Positions 21,041 through 30,926 of a stretch of 64,000 nt of DNA are shown here, one piece after another. The notes below the pieces were generated by a model, which was not told the origin of the DNA, ran no database searches, and saw nothing but the letters and a program-made list of their open reading frames with translations. Every line of letters starts with the position of its first letter. Position 1 is the stretch's first letter. The translations under genes were made by a program, and so were the position numbers. Origin of the DNA: Aphanomyces cochlioides (lineage: Eukaryota > Oomycota > Saprolegniomycetes > Saprolegniales > Verrucalvaceae); the NCBI GenBank assembly GCA_019828595.1, contig JAHQRK010000005.1, forward strand, positions 2,976,001-3,040,000. Direction: 5' to 3'.

Positions 21041-22238
21041 TTATTTTCGTGCGAGGATGTCAAAGAAGTATTGACATTCGAGGACACCATCCTCAGGTAG
21101 ATCCGTGCAGTGAATAGCATTGTGGACACGGTCGATGCCGAAGCGCGCTCGGATCGTGCTGGGCTTTAGGTCACGGGCCATGTCGATGTCCCAAGGCCCC
21201 GCGGCTTCACGGAAGCGCTGGACCTACGTGCAAAGTCACAAACTTGTATCGTACATCTTCATACCACGTCACCATCGCCATGCAGCTCGAGTGCAATGCA
21301 AGGACCGCTGGTTAAATGATCCACTGCTTCGTTGTAGTGCGGCACGACTCCATCGTAAAGCTAGCCGTGAGAAAAACATTAACAAGACGCATATTGCAAT
21401 GGACGTACTTCGAAAAATTCAGCAGCAGACGCTCGATCCAAGTTGAAGAGTTCCATCGCAGAGATTGTCATTCCACTCTCCAGGATAGCATCCACGACAG
21501 CGCCAGTTTGTCCTTCTTTGAGCACATGCGGCTGGATGACGCAACAAGTACAATTGGTAAACGTCGCCGGAGATGGCCATGGTTTGGCAACAAATTCATC
21601 ATGCAATCTAAAAGTCGAGTTGATTCATGTCCATTTTCAAGGAAGATCATACCTTTGGACATCCACAACAGACGAGGCGACCTCGAATGACGTTTGGTTG
21701 TTGCCAAAGCGCGATTGAATCGTCGAGACAACATGAGGAAGGCGTTCGACGGCATTTTCGCCAACAACTTCGACCACAAGTGTTGGCGTGCGTTGGTCGC
21801 GGAGAAAAAGTTTAAGGTACGTAAGGGACAAGTGATTCTGGTGGAGTTGCGTGAGAAGACAACCCGTCGCAGCAATATTGGACATGAGGAGAATGGACTT
21901 TTGCGCGTGTTTGCTCAACTGGGTCGCTGTGAAAGCATCAAGATAGTCGACGAGTTCAAAGTGACGTCCAAAGAGATGGAGCTTTCCACCGAGGAAGAAA
22001 TCTTGAGGCGTGACGCCTCCAGGACATGGAGTCTTCTTCAAGAAGAGCTTATTGCTCTTGACGTCTAGAATCTCGACGTGGTTGCCTTCTGGAAAGTACC
22101 GAACGTTGAAATTGCGGTGCATTCTAAACAAGAGTCATTCAATATCACTACGCAGTGGACATCACTCGATACGTACTGCGCATGCTGATCAAACCACTTG
22201 GCTTTGAACGCATAAATGACTTCACGGATCGATTGCAT
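21041..22238 (-). CDS. NME7: Nucleoside diphosphate kinase 7 (NME7)
   Basis: Five exons. After a short first exon (MQSIREVIYAFKAKWFDQ) comes a DM10 domain (NFNVRYFPEGNHVEILDVKS..GKLHLFGRHFELVDYLD) and a degenerate first NDK-like domain (SLTYLKLF..VVEVVGENAVERL). A second NDK domain follows (CCVIQPHVLKEGQTGAVVDAI, ISAMELFNLD, CIALELHGDG, RARFGIDRVHNAIHCTD, CQYFFDIL). The conserved HNAIHCTD includes the catalytic His. NME7 belongs to the gamma-tubulin ring complex and lies inside doublet microtubules. The first NDK domain looks shortened compared with animal NME7. Introns are 41-53 nt. Confidence 0.9.
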
Positions 22239-22342
22239 CTTGAATTGTGCCGACTCCCAGATCTATTTATTGCCAACGCGGCTATGTGCCATCCGCCGTT
22301 TCAACTTGACAAAATCACAATAAATAATTTTTCGAAACAATA

Positions 22343-22589
22343 TTGTCAATTTCATTCGAAATTGTGAGGGGGGTCCGAAATGTATCGATTTTTCAAATCG
22401 ATCTGCAAATCGCTCAGCCAATCAGAATCGAGTATTTACCTAATTCACGCAAAACACACCCAGACACACGTGTAATTAATTTGGGGCGTTTGCCATACTT
22501 TCCATTTATACTTGACTTCAGTATGATCGAATCGATTTGGGATAAAATTCGATTTTGGTAAAAAATACAAATTTGGATGAAAAAGACAA
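22343..22589. mobile_element. 247-bp MITE related to TE1
   Basis: Both ends carry the TE1-type terminal repeat (TTGTCAATTTCATTCGAAAT on the left; inverted TTGTCTTTTTCATCCAAATT on the right), flanked by TA at 22341-22342 and 22590-22591. The left ~95 bp also match the left end of TE1 (1224-1320), including ATTGTGAGG and AGCCAATCA. No ORF is present. It is best read as an internally deleted, non-autonomous derivative of the TE1 family. Confidence 0.65.
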
Positions 22590-22625
22590 TATATTTATTG
22601 TTGATAATCAATAATTTGTTTCTCT

Positions 22626-23363
22626 TTATGATTTCTGTCGTTTGAGCTCCTGAACATGGGCGACATGTGCGCAAGCACATTTTCCATCGCGAGTTTCCTT
22701 CATGGCCCAACTTTGCGCACAGTTTCTACTAGGGAAACAGAGGTTCTATTAGTACGGTGCTGTCGCTCGTGGACCACATCAATCACAATGACAAAGTAGC
22801 GCATAGAAATGTCCACACACCCCAGCGACGATCATCTTCCCCGTCCGTCAGGATGTGCTGACATTTATGCACACAATCAGCGACGCGGACTTTGATCTTT
22901 AGCGCATTGCCCCATGACGAAGGGTCCATCGACTTGGGAGATTACGCAAAAAAGACAGTTTGCCATAGCCCGAACTCGACTACGTTGACAATGCAATCCT
23001 CCATGTCTCGAACGTTGGCTTCAAGCAATGTCAAGCCCAATTCCAATCTTTAAAACCTTTGCGCCACCGTTTGTAGTCGTCGGTTGCGCGTGTTGGATAT
23101 TTATTGTGGACACGATGGAGTGCCATGTTGTCCAGAAGAAAAAGATTTCCATCTTGGACTTTAAACTTCTCTTTAAACCACTTCTTGAACTCGGGGCAGT
23201 TGGGATTCACGTCATGCCACCATCTCAAAAAAGCCACGAAAAAGAATGGAATTTCGCCACTGTCAATCCCAACCGATGGAACACATCCAACGCGAGCAGT
23301 CGACGCCTCGCCGCCCAACGTTCTTTCGCTCTTTTCTTTCCCAAGTTTAACGCTATCAGCCAT
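22626..23363 (-). CDS. Unrecognised protein with Cys-rich C-terminus
   Basis: A first exon (ATG 23363) encodes MADSVKLGKEKSERTLGG, then a Trp/Phe-rich middle (FFFVAFLRWWHDVNPNC, FKKWFKEKFKVQDGNLF). Three short introns (about 36, 51 and 70 nt) connect it to DMEDCIVNSMDPSSWGNALK, VADCVHKCQHILTDGEDDRRWG and NCAQSWAMKETRDGKCACAHV. The total is about 185 residues. Paired Cys in the last exons could bind metal or form disulfides. No signal peptide or TM is seen. The splice choices are mine and less certain than for other genes; function is unknown. The TE1-related MITE lies just downstream. Confidence 0.45.
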
Positions 23364-23707
23364 GAAAAATATCGAATAAACTGCTTAACCGCATATATCG
23401 ATACAAAGTTGAAGTTTGCATTTTGGATAACGGCCACAATCATGTCCAATGAAACGACGACACCAACGATCTAACATACAAAGTCTCATATTAAATTCCA
23501 CGAAGTATGTTCTATTTCGTGGTCGTCCTGCTTATATTTTCCGTCGCGACCAATTATTTAATAGAAAAAACAAAGTAAAAGTGTATTATAGTAAAAAAGG
23601 ATATCATGTAATTATTGGTCGTCTGGACCTTTTGAGGTTGGACCTGATGTTCAACTTCAAGCAGTATTTGCATGGAAAGACCAGTCACCAACTGACGTGT
23701 AGCTGAG

Positions 23708-24223
23708 ATGGCATCGACCGCGTCGCCGATGGAGGAGTTTGACCTGGACGAGTCGGAAGTCCTCTTTGGCGTAGATCCACATGCGCGTGACTGGCAGGAG
23801 GAAGACGACGAGCTCGTCGGTGTGCCTGAAATCGATCCGATTCAAGACAGGGCCACGAAGATTAACAAAAAAGTTGGCAAGTCGACAAGCATGAGGCATA
23901 TCGACTCGTTCGACAGCCTTGCGATACGAAAACCCACACGAAGGTTCACGCAGAGTCAATCCATGCCAGAGCCATCGACGGGCTTTCTCCACTCGCAATG
24001 GTGGAACAACAATGAACCCCTCGCCGATGATTGCACAACCACAAGCCCAGGTGACAGGAATATTGTTGACGAAGAACTGATGTGTGGTGTAGCATCCATG
24101 CTGACCCGATCGCGCATGGCTGCTATTCCAATCCAGTCGTCAGCTCCAACGATGCATTGGCGAACGACATCGATCGAGGATGGCGACGACAACGAGGTTG
24201 GCTGCGTTGACATGGCGATGTGA
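23708..24223 (+). CDS. Hypothetical protein, 171 residues, largely disordered
   Basis: A single exon from ATG 23708 to TGA. The N-terminus is acidic (MEEFDLDESEVLFGVDPHARDWQEEDD) with an LFGVDP stretch. The middle has basic/Ser patches (RHIDSFDSLAIRKPTRRFTQSQS) that could be phosphorylated. No domain is recognised. Codon use is good across the frame and the opposite-strand frames are poor. It lies tail-to-tail with the bHLH gene. Confidence 0.55.
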   Translation: MASTASPMEEFDLDESEVLFGVDPHARDWQEEDDELVGVPEIDPIQDRATKINKKVGKSTSMRHIDSFDSLAIRKPTRRFTQSQSMPEPSTGFLHSQWWNNNEPLADDCTTTSPGDRNIVDEELMCGVASMLTRSRMAAIPIQSSAPTMHWRTTSIEDGDDNEVGCVDMAM

Positions 24224-24377
24224 TGGTTTCATGGAACTCTTGTAGTTTGTCCCGCCGCATCAAATGGTCGAGCGAGACTGCTTTTCCCTCGGCATGAAGC
24301 ATTACTTCAAGCACAAGCCATGCAATATTTAGATAGATACACGCAAATGTTAGATTAACTTGACTTGAGACTTTTCA

Positions 24378-25942
24378 TCATAGCAATAGTCTTTCTTTCG
24401 ACAGATGGAGAATAGGTCTTGGCAAGGAGGAGGACGACGACGTTGGTGGCATGAACGGCGCTTCAACCATAATAACTTGGCTCTCATCTGCTCTTGTGCA
24501 AGCAATTTGGATTGATCGAGCTCTATATTCATCACATGAGTTCATCTTGCAACACTTCATTTCATCCATACCTTGCGAGGAACTCCTGCTCAAATTCGAC
24601 TTGAGGACAGGATACGTAAATGCTGACCACGCCAAAGTCCAAGTGCCGCAACACTGAGGAAGCATTTGCCTGCGAGCATTTAGCACCGTTCCATGCAATC
24701 CATCGAGGCTCAAACAATGTGCCATACGAAGCATCGAGAACTTGGAATGGCCACACGGCGATCGATGGCAGCGCCACAGATACCGGCAAGGCACTCATGT
24801 TTTGCACTATCAGGCGCAGTTCCACGACTTGCATGACAGTCACCGAGCCATCACGCCACACAGACCTAACATCCTTGACATTGAGCGAACACGAGGCATA
24901 ATACAAACATACCGCGTTGTGCGCGAATTGGATCGGCGCGCTAAGACACCCCACACGTCAATACCACGAGCGCGCCCGATAGCGACAATAGAATTCGCTT
25001 TGCCGTGTTCACTTGATGGGTCTTCCGAGTATACACCGCGCGGAACAAGCATCGTGCGATGCAAATGGACCCACTAGGCAAAAAGTCTAAGCAATATCTT
25101 TTGCGATCAACTAACCTTGTGACGCATAGAGCCAGATGGCGCAAGCCGCGGCAAATCCGATGCAGAGACACGCCATCGGAGCAGTATGAGTGATTCCCAC
25201 AAATAGGCTTGCTTGGCATCGTTGAAGAATTTCTTCCATTCCGTAGAGGTTTCCATCAAGCGGGTCAAGGTAGACGCGTCAAAAAAGTGGAGGAGATGGG
25301 GGCATGAGGAGACCAATGAGTGCAGCATGGAAGGGCGTATCTGTGTCTTGGCTGTCGATGCCGCTGTTGTTGGTGAATTCTTTCTCGGTTTTTTCTTTTG
25401 TGGCACACGCAATGGAGGCAAAAGCAATGGAGTTGGAGTGAGGGAGCACGGAATCCAGACCATGGCACCTGGTGCTGGTGGAGGCATCGCTGGAACTTGC
25501 TGCTTCAAACGTTCGTTTTCCTGTTCCAGAGCGCGGATTCGCTCGCATGCGTACTGGATCACCTTGGCACGGCTATTCTTTCGACTGTTGGGCAATCGCA
25601 AAACCTGTTTCGTATCGTGATGACCTGATCCACCATCATCGTCAGTACCTGTAGCAATTCGTCAAAACCGTTGTTGACTTCCACACGGGTAATCTTGGCG
25701 CGGGATTTCTTTCGTTCGTAGCTGATGTCTTGCGACGTCATGGCTGCCGCCTGATTCATCTCTGCCAAGTCAAAACTGGACAAACGACCAATATCTTTTC
25801 GCGTCGGTGGTGCGTTTCCCCACGGAAGACTTCCATGCACGGGGGAATTGAGCAAATGCGTCAAGTCTTCGTCCCAAATCGGCGGTTCTGCAGCTCCTCC
25901 GCCGCCACTGCCATGTGTGTTTGTTGGTGCCACCGCGCTCAT
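24378..25942 (-). CDS. bHLH transcription factor with a large C-terminal extension
   Basis: Five exons. Residues ~65-115 form a basic helix-loop-helix: ERKKSRAKITRVEVNNGFDELL, loop NSRKNSRA, and KVIQYACERIRALEQENERL, where helix 2 runs into a short leucine-zipper-like stretch. The basic region has the E-x2-K/R core needed for DNA contact. After a Pro-rich linker comes FDASTLTRLMETSTEWKKFF and LWESLILLRW, which looks F-box-like but is not certain. A C-terminal domain follows, with IGRARGIDVWGVLARR, DGSVTVMQVVELRLIVQN and FGVVSIYVSCPQ. The tail is Ser/Pro rich. The last domain is unrecognised. Introns are 43-50 nt. Confidence 0.72.
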
Positions 25943-26494
25943 CTCTTTTCTTGAATTCCAAAGCCAAAATGCGATGCAAGTTCAAAAATGTTTATTTTCA
26001 CAACATCAAAATATTTGTTTTTAATTGTATTTTTTTCCAATTTTTTTCATTTTTTATTTATTGAATCTCAAGACTGTTGAACCTTTGAAAAAGTTCAAGA
26101 CCAGCATCAAAGTTGTCAAAGTTGGTTTGACACGAAGATCTCCGGTGGATCGACACTCGGCTATGATCCACTCAATGTCTGAGTTGGATCAGAGATAGCC
26201 ATCGTTAGCAATAGATATACACGCTTTGTCGTCTTGGAGCGCCTTGTAACGAGGCCAAAGAGTCTTCCTCTGTAGCTTACAATCCATTGCTCTCATATGT
26301 GTATACACGTGCGTACGTCGTACACCTCAAAGAGCGACTCAAGAGCGGCCGCGCGTTCGCCCCCCCACATGGATGACATACAGCAGCTGGAGGAAGGTTT
26401 GGATGCACGATGGTTTGGATTCAAGGAGGGGCCGTTTTCGGACGAAAGGTCGTGGCTGTTTCGAGCTAGACAGTCATCATAGTGCAAAACCACC
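25943..26494. other. AT-rich intergenic region
   Basis: This holds the upstream regions of the bHLH gene (-) and the four-TM gene (+). 25990-26070 is strongly T/A rich. Open frames here (for example minus 26293-26661) are shadows of the neighbouring gene or have poor codons. No repeat ends or RNA gene were found. Confidence 0.4.
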
Positions 26495-27089
26495 ATGAAC
26501 CGCGCGATCGATGACATGCAGCACAAGGGCGGCCTGACTGAGTTTGCCACCCGCAAGCCACTCCAGCGTGCACTCATCGTGGGTTTCTTCATGTATGCTC
26601 TCAGCTTTGTCGCCACATGGCATCGCGTTTGGTGGGACAGCATCATTGGCCTTCTTGTCACGGTGTGGGGCTACTACTCGGTCTATGACGTCAACATTGT
26701 GCCGATGGGCTGCGTCTTTGATATGGTCCGTGAGCTATCAAGTGTCATGCCGCCAGACTTATCCTTCTATGCTCTAGGCGTACTACGCCACCATGGTGAC
26801 CTTCGTCTTGCATGGCATTGCGTTTGGTATCATCGCAGACGAGCTCGCGACGAAGCGAATCGTGTCAATGATAACAAGCGAGGCGGAGACCTCAACTGGC
26901 TTGCTCATCTTCGTACTCGTCGTCGAGTTGGCTCTCCTTGGCTTTACGGTATGACGAAGGCAAGAAATTGTGTGGTCTTTAATTCGCCACCTCCATTAGG
27001 GCGTCATCCTTGGCTTCTTCTACCAGTTCCGATACGAGATCAAGCACGGCGAGGAGAATCCCGACAAGGATTACCGCGAACTTATCTAG
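26495..27089 (+). CDS. Four-TM membrane protein, unrecognised
   Basis: Three exons (introns about 26728-26780 and 26950-27000) encode about 163 residues. After an amphipathic N-terminus come four hydrophobic helices: ALIVGFFMYALSFVATW, IIGLLVTVWGYYSVYDV, MVTFVLHGIAFGIIADEL and TGLLIFVLVVELALLGF, with GVILGFFYQFRYE at the end. The tail is charged (KHGEENPDKDYREL). Size and spacing recall tetraspan or MARVEL-like proteins, but no signature such as CCG is present. Function is unknown. Confidence 0.6.
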
Positions 27090-27447
27090 GTGATTGGCAT
27101 CCACGTCTGTTGCTGCATGTTGTTACCTTCAACTCAGTCAAAATATACAGCAATATCCGTCAAAATATATCATGTTTCTAATTCTTCGCCTAGTCCCTGT
27201 TACAGATTGAGTTTCAAGCAATACGCACTTGCACAAATAGCCAAAGTATACCTTTCTAAGCTTTCACGAAAGGATTACGAGCTTAGTAGAGCATAGCAAT
27301 CCACAAGAACCAAGTGAAGTCTGGCAACTTACGGTGAGCGGTCAGAATAGTGTCATCCGGATAAACTATTAGTATGCGGATTTGGAAATCAAATGTCCGG
27401 ATAATCATATTATCCGGTAAAGTTCAATTTGCCAAAACCAATCAACC
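27090..27447. repeat. Spacer with ATCCGGAT-type inverted motifs
   Basis: At 27352-27418 there are three copies of a CCGGATAA / TTATCCGG motif in both orientations (CATCCGGATAAACT, GTCCGGATAATC, ATTATCCGGTAA). Similar strings occur at 17776-17813, 54486-54500, 55138-55152, 55500-55560 and 60250-60265. No coding sequence is seen in the gap. Confidence 0.35.
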
Positions 27448-28258
27448 ATGGGTGGCGCCAAGGCGAAGAAGCGTGGGTGAACGCATGGGATTCTGCGTGA
27501 GATGAATTGTAGAGGACAAGACGACTGCAAGAAAGAAGGTCCACGCAAAGCCTACTGTGAAGAAGGGCCAGCCGTTTGCATCCCTGCACAAAAACAAGTA
27601 CGATGTAGATTGCAATGCAATCCTGTTGACATGCTGCGTGTAGACAAGGCCAACAAAAGTCGAATAGCAAACAAAATGCACAACATGGCCGCAAGACACA
27701 AATGACAAAGGAGCAAGAAGCTAGGCGGAAACAAAAGCTGCTGGAACAACGCAACTTTGAAGAACGAATGCGAGCAGCCAAGCAACTGCCCCAGCCAAAA
27801 CCAGCACCAGCGTTCATCATGGCTCCAGCTACATTTACATTCCCATCAGCGTATGTCTAGCAATTCAACCGCGTGTTCTTATCTTGCCTAGAACACCGGC
27901 ACCGACCAACCCTGCTCTGACAACCTTCATGGATCCATTGCTGGTACAGCTCTGAGACAACTTGACCAAAACCCTGATCATATTGTAGGAAAAGGACGCA
28001 CCGACAGCTCCGTCTGACCCACGTATCCAACCGACAATTGCAGCGCCGAGCAATGTGTTTGCAGTCTTGGATGACGAAGAACCAGCTCAGACAAGCTTTC
28101 CAATGCAGCCACCAACATTTCAGATCCAGCCACCGACTTTTCAGATCCAACCAGCTACGTTTCAACTTGCGCCGTCGACATTTCAAGTCCAGCCCGCAAG
28201 TTTTCAAATGCCACCACCACAGCAAGCTGGCGACGACAGCGATGATCCAGATCTCTAA
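27448..28258 (+). CDS. Gln/Pro-rich protein with PxTFQ repeats
   Basis: Five exons. The first is short (MGGAKAKK) and leads through a 38-nt intron into a basic region (QDKTTARKKVHAKPTVKKG) and a Gln/Lys-rich helix (TKEQEARRKQKLLEQRNFEERMRAAKQ). A linker follows with MAPATFTFPSA and MDPLLEKDAPTAPSDP. The C-terminus has five tandem copies of a PPTFQIQP-type repeat, then an acidic tail DDSDDPDL. The basic, coiled-coil and repeat order suggests an RNA- or nuclear-associated protein, but that is inference. It is convergent with the CCDC81-like gene, only 12 bp between stops. Confidence 0.6.
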
Positions 28259-28270
28259 AGACTTGCTAAA

Positions 28271-29786
28271 TTACTTGGTTTGCCTTGCCCACTCTCGAAT
28301 GAGCGTCTCCTTGTCTTGTTGCTTTTGACGCGCCACGGCCTCGCGTTCAAGTTGGCTCTGCTTCTCAACGCACGACATAAAGTAGACACCCTCATGGCGC
28401 TGAACTTGCTGCATCTGCTCATGGCGAAGATGTTTCTTCTGCAGCTCTGCATCCAACCGCGCTCGCAGCTTGGCTTTATGGGCCTTCTCTTCTTCCTTGG
28501 AGCGAACTTTGGCCTACATCACTTCAGCTGAGCGTAGCTGCAATAGAGCTATCGTACTTGCGGAAGAATTTTCATGTCTTCTGTGCAACCTGGGACTGAT
28601 CTCTGCAACGCGTCGTCGTCTTGCTGCCTCTGCTGCTTGTCAATCGTTTGCTGCTTGAGGTGGTTGTGCATCTCGCGCTGCTGCAAGGCGACGATCGCTC
28701 GATTTTTCAAATGGCGAATTTCTATCGCTTTGTTTCGTTCTTGGTGCTGTGCTTCGAGTGTTTCCGACTGAAGCTTGGCTTGCTGCTTGGTGGCGTCCAG
28801 TCGCGCGTAAGCTTTTTCCAAGATGAGCTCCTGAAGATGATTCACGGACTGAGCTCGATGCACACGCAGCTCAGGGATGAGGAATCGCGGCAAGATGCTC
28901 GGCACGGCACCAGAATCGGCTCCAATTGAAAGGGTCTTGGAGGTCAAGATGTTTTCAGACGCACATTGGATCAATTGCGATGACGGTGACGCTTTCTTCT
29001 TATGTTTCCTTTTCTCGCCATGGCGACGTTTATGGCCATCACGAGGCGCTTCGAAAGAGTTGTCTTGCATGACCATTGCGGGTTCCGCTGGTGGCGTCAA
29101 GGATTGCATGGCCGGGGAGGAAACTTTTATTCCGGCGAGGGCTTCAAGGGCTTCGAGCTGTGATGGTGCCGCACGAGGAGCAGAGGACAAAGCATTAGTG
29201 CTACTGCTGACATCGCTGCTGCGGTGGTTTGAGGCCAAAACATGGAGAAATGCCGGATTGTAGCGGAACGCAATGCACTTGCCGTCAATAATGATCGTCC
29301 CCACGGCTCCAAACGGAAGTCGATACGAATGTGTGCCTGAAAACAAGTTGTCAAGGTCAATAGCTTGCTAGTTGACTGCTTACCTGCTTGTGTGGCTTCT
29401 CCCACGAATTTAAAAATGGCTTCGACTGTGTGCTGCGCTTGGTCTTTGATCATGCCAGCGTCGGCTGCAATCGTCGAGTAATTCATGTCTACGCAATGCC
29501 ACGTAAGCGCTGCAAGCGGCCGCTTGGCAGTGACACGATATGACTTGAGGAATTTGTCAGTGAAAGCAAACGTTGGTGTGGCATCTTTGCCTTTGAGGAA
29601 TGCAAACTTGGCAAACACCGGAACGACAACACCTGTATCCATCATCATCTGACGCTCTACGCACGCTGTCAAGCTGCGCCAGACGTCTAAGACGCTCGCA
29701 GCCAAGATTCGATTGTACTCGAACGCTGTCGCTTCGAGTGCTTTCCTGCATTCAACAAGCAACACCGGCGACGACGTCGAGCTCAT
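28271..29786 (-). CDS. CCDC81: CCDC81-like HU-domain coiled-coil protein
   Basis: Three exons (introns about 29335-29385 and 28527-28570) encode about 470 residues. The N-terminal ~240 residues hold two HU-type modules of the CCDC81 family: VLDVWRSLTACVERQMMMDTG..VPVFAKFAFL, then AAIDAGMIKDQAQHTV-like and GAVGTIIIDGKCIAFRY. After a basic Lys-rich linker (RRHGEKRKHKKK) the rest is coiled coil (ELILEKAYARLDATKQQAKL, RNKAIEIRHLKNRAIVAL). The final exon has CVEKQSQLEREAVARQKQQ and ends EWARQTK. Animal CCDC81 is centrosomal/ciliary. This is a likely ciliary gene. Confidence 0.78.
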
Positions 29787-29901
29787 CACGCTCGTCAAAG
29801 CTGGAGATCTAAAAATAGCCTTTTGACCTTATTGCTGGTCAAATTATCCAAATAGTCTCAAAATATCGACTTGGTTATTTTGACCCAGTTTGAAAATTGA
29901 G

Positions 29902-30225
29902 ATGGAGGAAGGACAGACGGCGGAAGCGGGATTCAAGCCCAAGTTGATCGAGCGCATTCTGCGCAACGTGTGGGAAAACACCGACCAGGAAGCGAACGCG
30001 ATGTACGAGACCAAGGAAGACGATGATGACGAGTTGCGAGGCACGGACGTCCGTGAGATTACAAAGATCCAACCCGACGCGCTCAACATGACGGCGGAAT
30101 TCATGCGGTTGTTCGTTCTCGAAGCGCTGCGCCGCGCACAAGATGAAGCAATGATTGAAGAGAGCACGCAAGTCGAACCGCGTCATATCGAACAAATCCT
30201 CGCTGTGCTGTTGCTTGATTTCTGA
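29902..30225 (+). CDS. CENPX: CENP-X (MHF2) histone-fold protein
   Basis: An intronless frame of 107 residues. FKPKLIERILRNVWEN, ALNMTAEFMRLFVLEALRRAQDEA and VEPRHIEQILAVLLLDF match the histone fold of CENP-X. The LLLDF ending is diagnostic. Between the first helix and the second is an acidic insert of about 25 residues (YETKEDDDDELRGTD) that is longer than in animal proteins. CENP-X pairs with CENP-S in the constitutive centromere network and with FANCM in DNA repair. The chosen ATG gives MEEGQTAEAG. It is divergent from the CCDC81-like gene with about 115 bp between starts. Confidence 0.85.
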   Translation: MEEGQTAEAGFKPKLIERILRNVWENTDQEANAMYETKEDDDDELRGTDVREITKIQPDALNMTAEFMRLFVLEALRRAQDEAMIEESTQVEPRHIEQILAVLLLDF

Positions 30226-30926
30226 CCAAGAAGCGAATTCATCGTACCCCTCGGTACGATTTCTCCGATCCAAACATCATCGTCTATCCATTCTGCCTGC
30301 CACCTTGCCCAATCTCTCGTACTTCTGCCCTAGTAAGTTCCCTGACAGGTGAGGAATGCCCCGTGTTTTGACCACCTCTGCTGTAATGTGCAACTGCACT
30401 TTAATCCAAGGTTGTCAATGACATCACCGTTCGTACTTGACCACGACTTGATCTCACGCTCGGAAATGACAGCTCGAACCACTAAAGCATCGACAAAAGC
30501 ATCTATCCTCACGCCCGAGTCGCTTTGGATCCATGTTCTTCTGTGCACTTCATCGGGAGACTCGTTGCTGGCTGCATTTGTCGTCCTTTCCTTCTCGATT
30601 CTTGCCACGACGCACAGGATGTCCGAGATCGACACATAGATCAAGCCAAGGAAGACAAACCTCTCGAGAAACCTCGTCCCGATGGCGCTATCACCTTCTT
30701 CTCACGAACAAACGACGGAGGGCGCTCGCACGGACGCAAGTTGGCGCTTTCTTGCGAATGTACGACGTGGAGACGATGGGATGATCACGTTTAAACCATG
30801 ACGTCAAAAGTCAAATGAGCAGGTTAAACCCGGAACTGTGTGGCCCAACCAGATAAAACGTACTTGGGGTAAAAGACGTTTAAACGCAAATCGTTGGTTC
30901 GAGCAACTGTCGTTCGTTATTTGGCC
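30226..30926. other. Gap without a convincing gene
   Basis: Moderate open frames on both strands (plus 30349-30639, minus 30330-30644) overlap each other and neither has a recognised domain. Near 30800-30890 lie AAACCATGACG- and GTTTAAACG-like strings upstream of the zinc-array gene. No RNA gene or repeat ends were identified. Confidence 0.35.
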
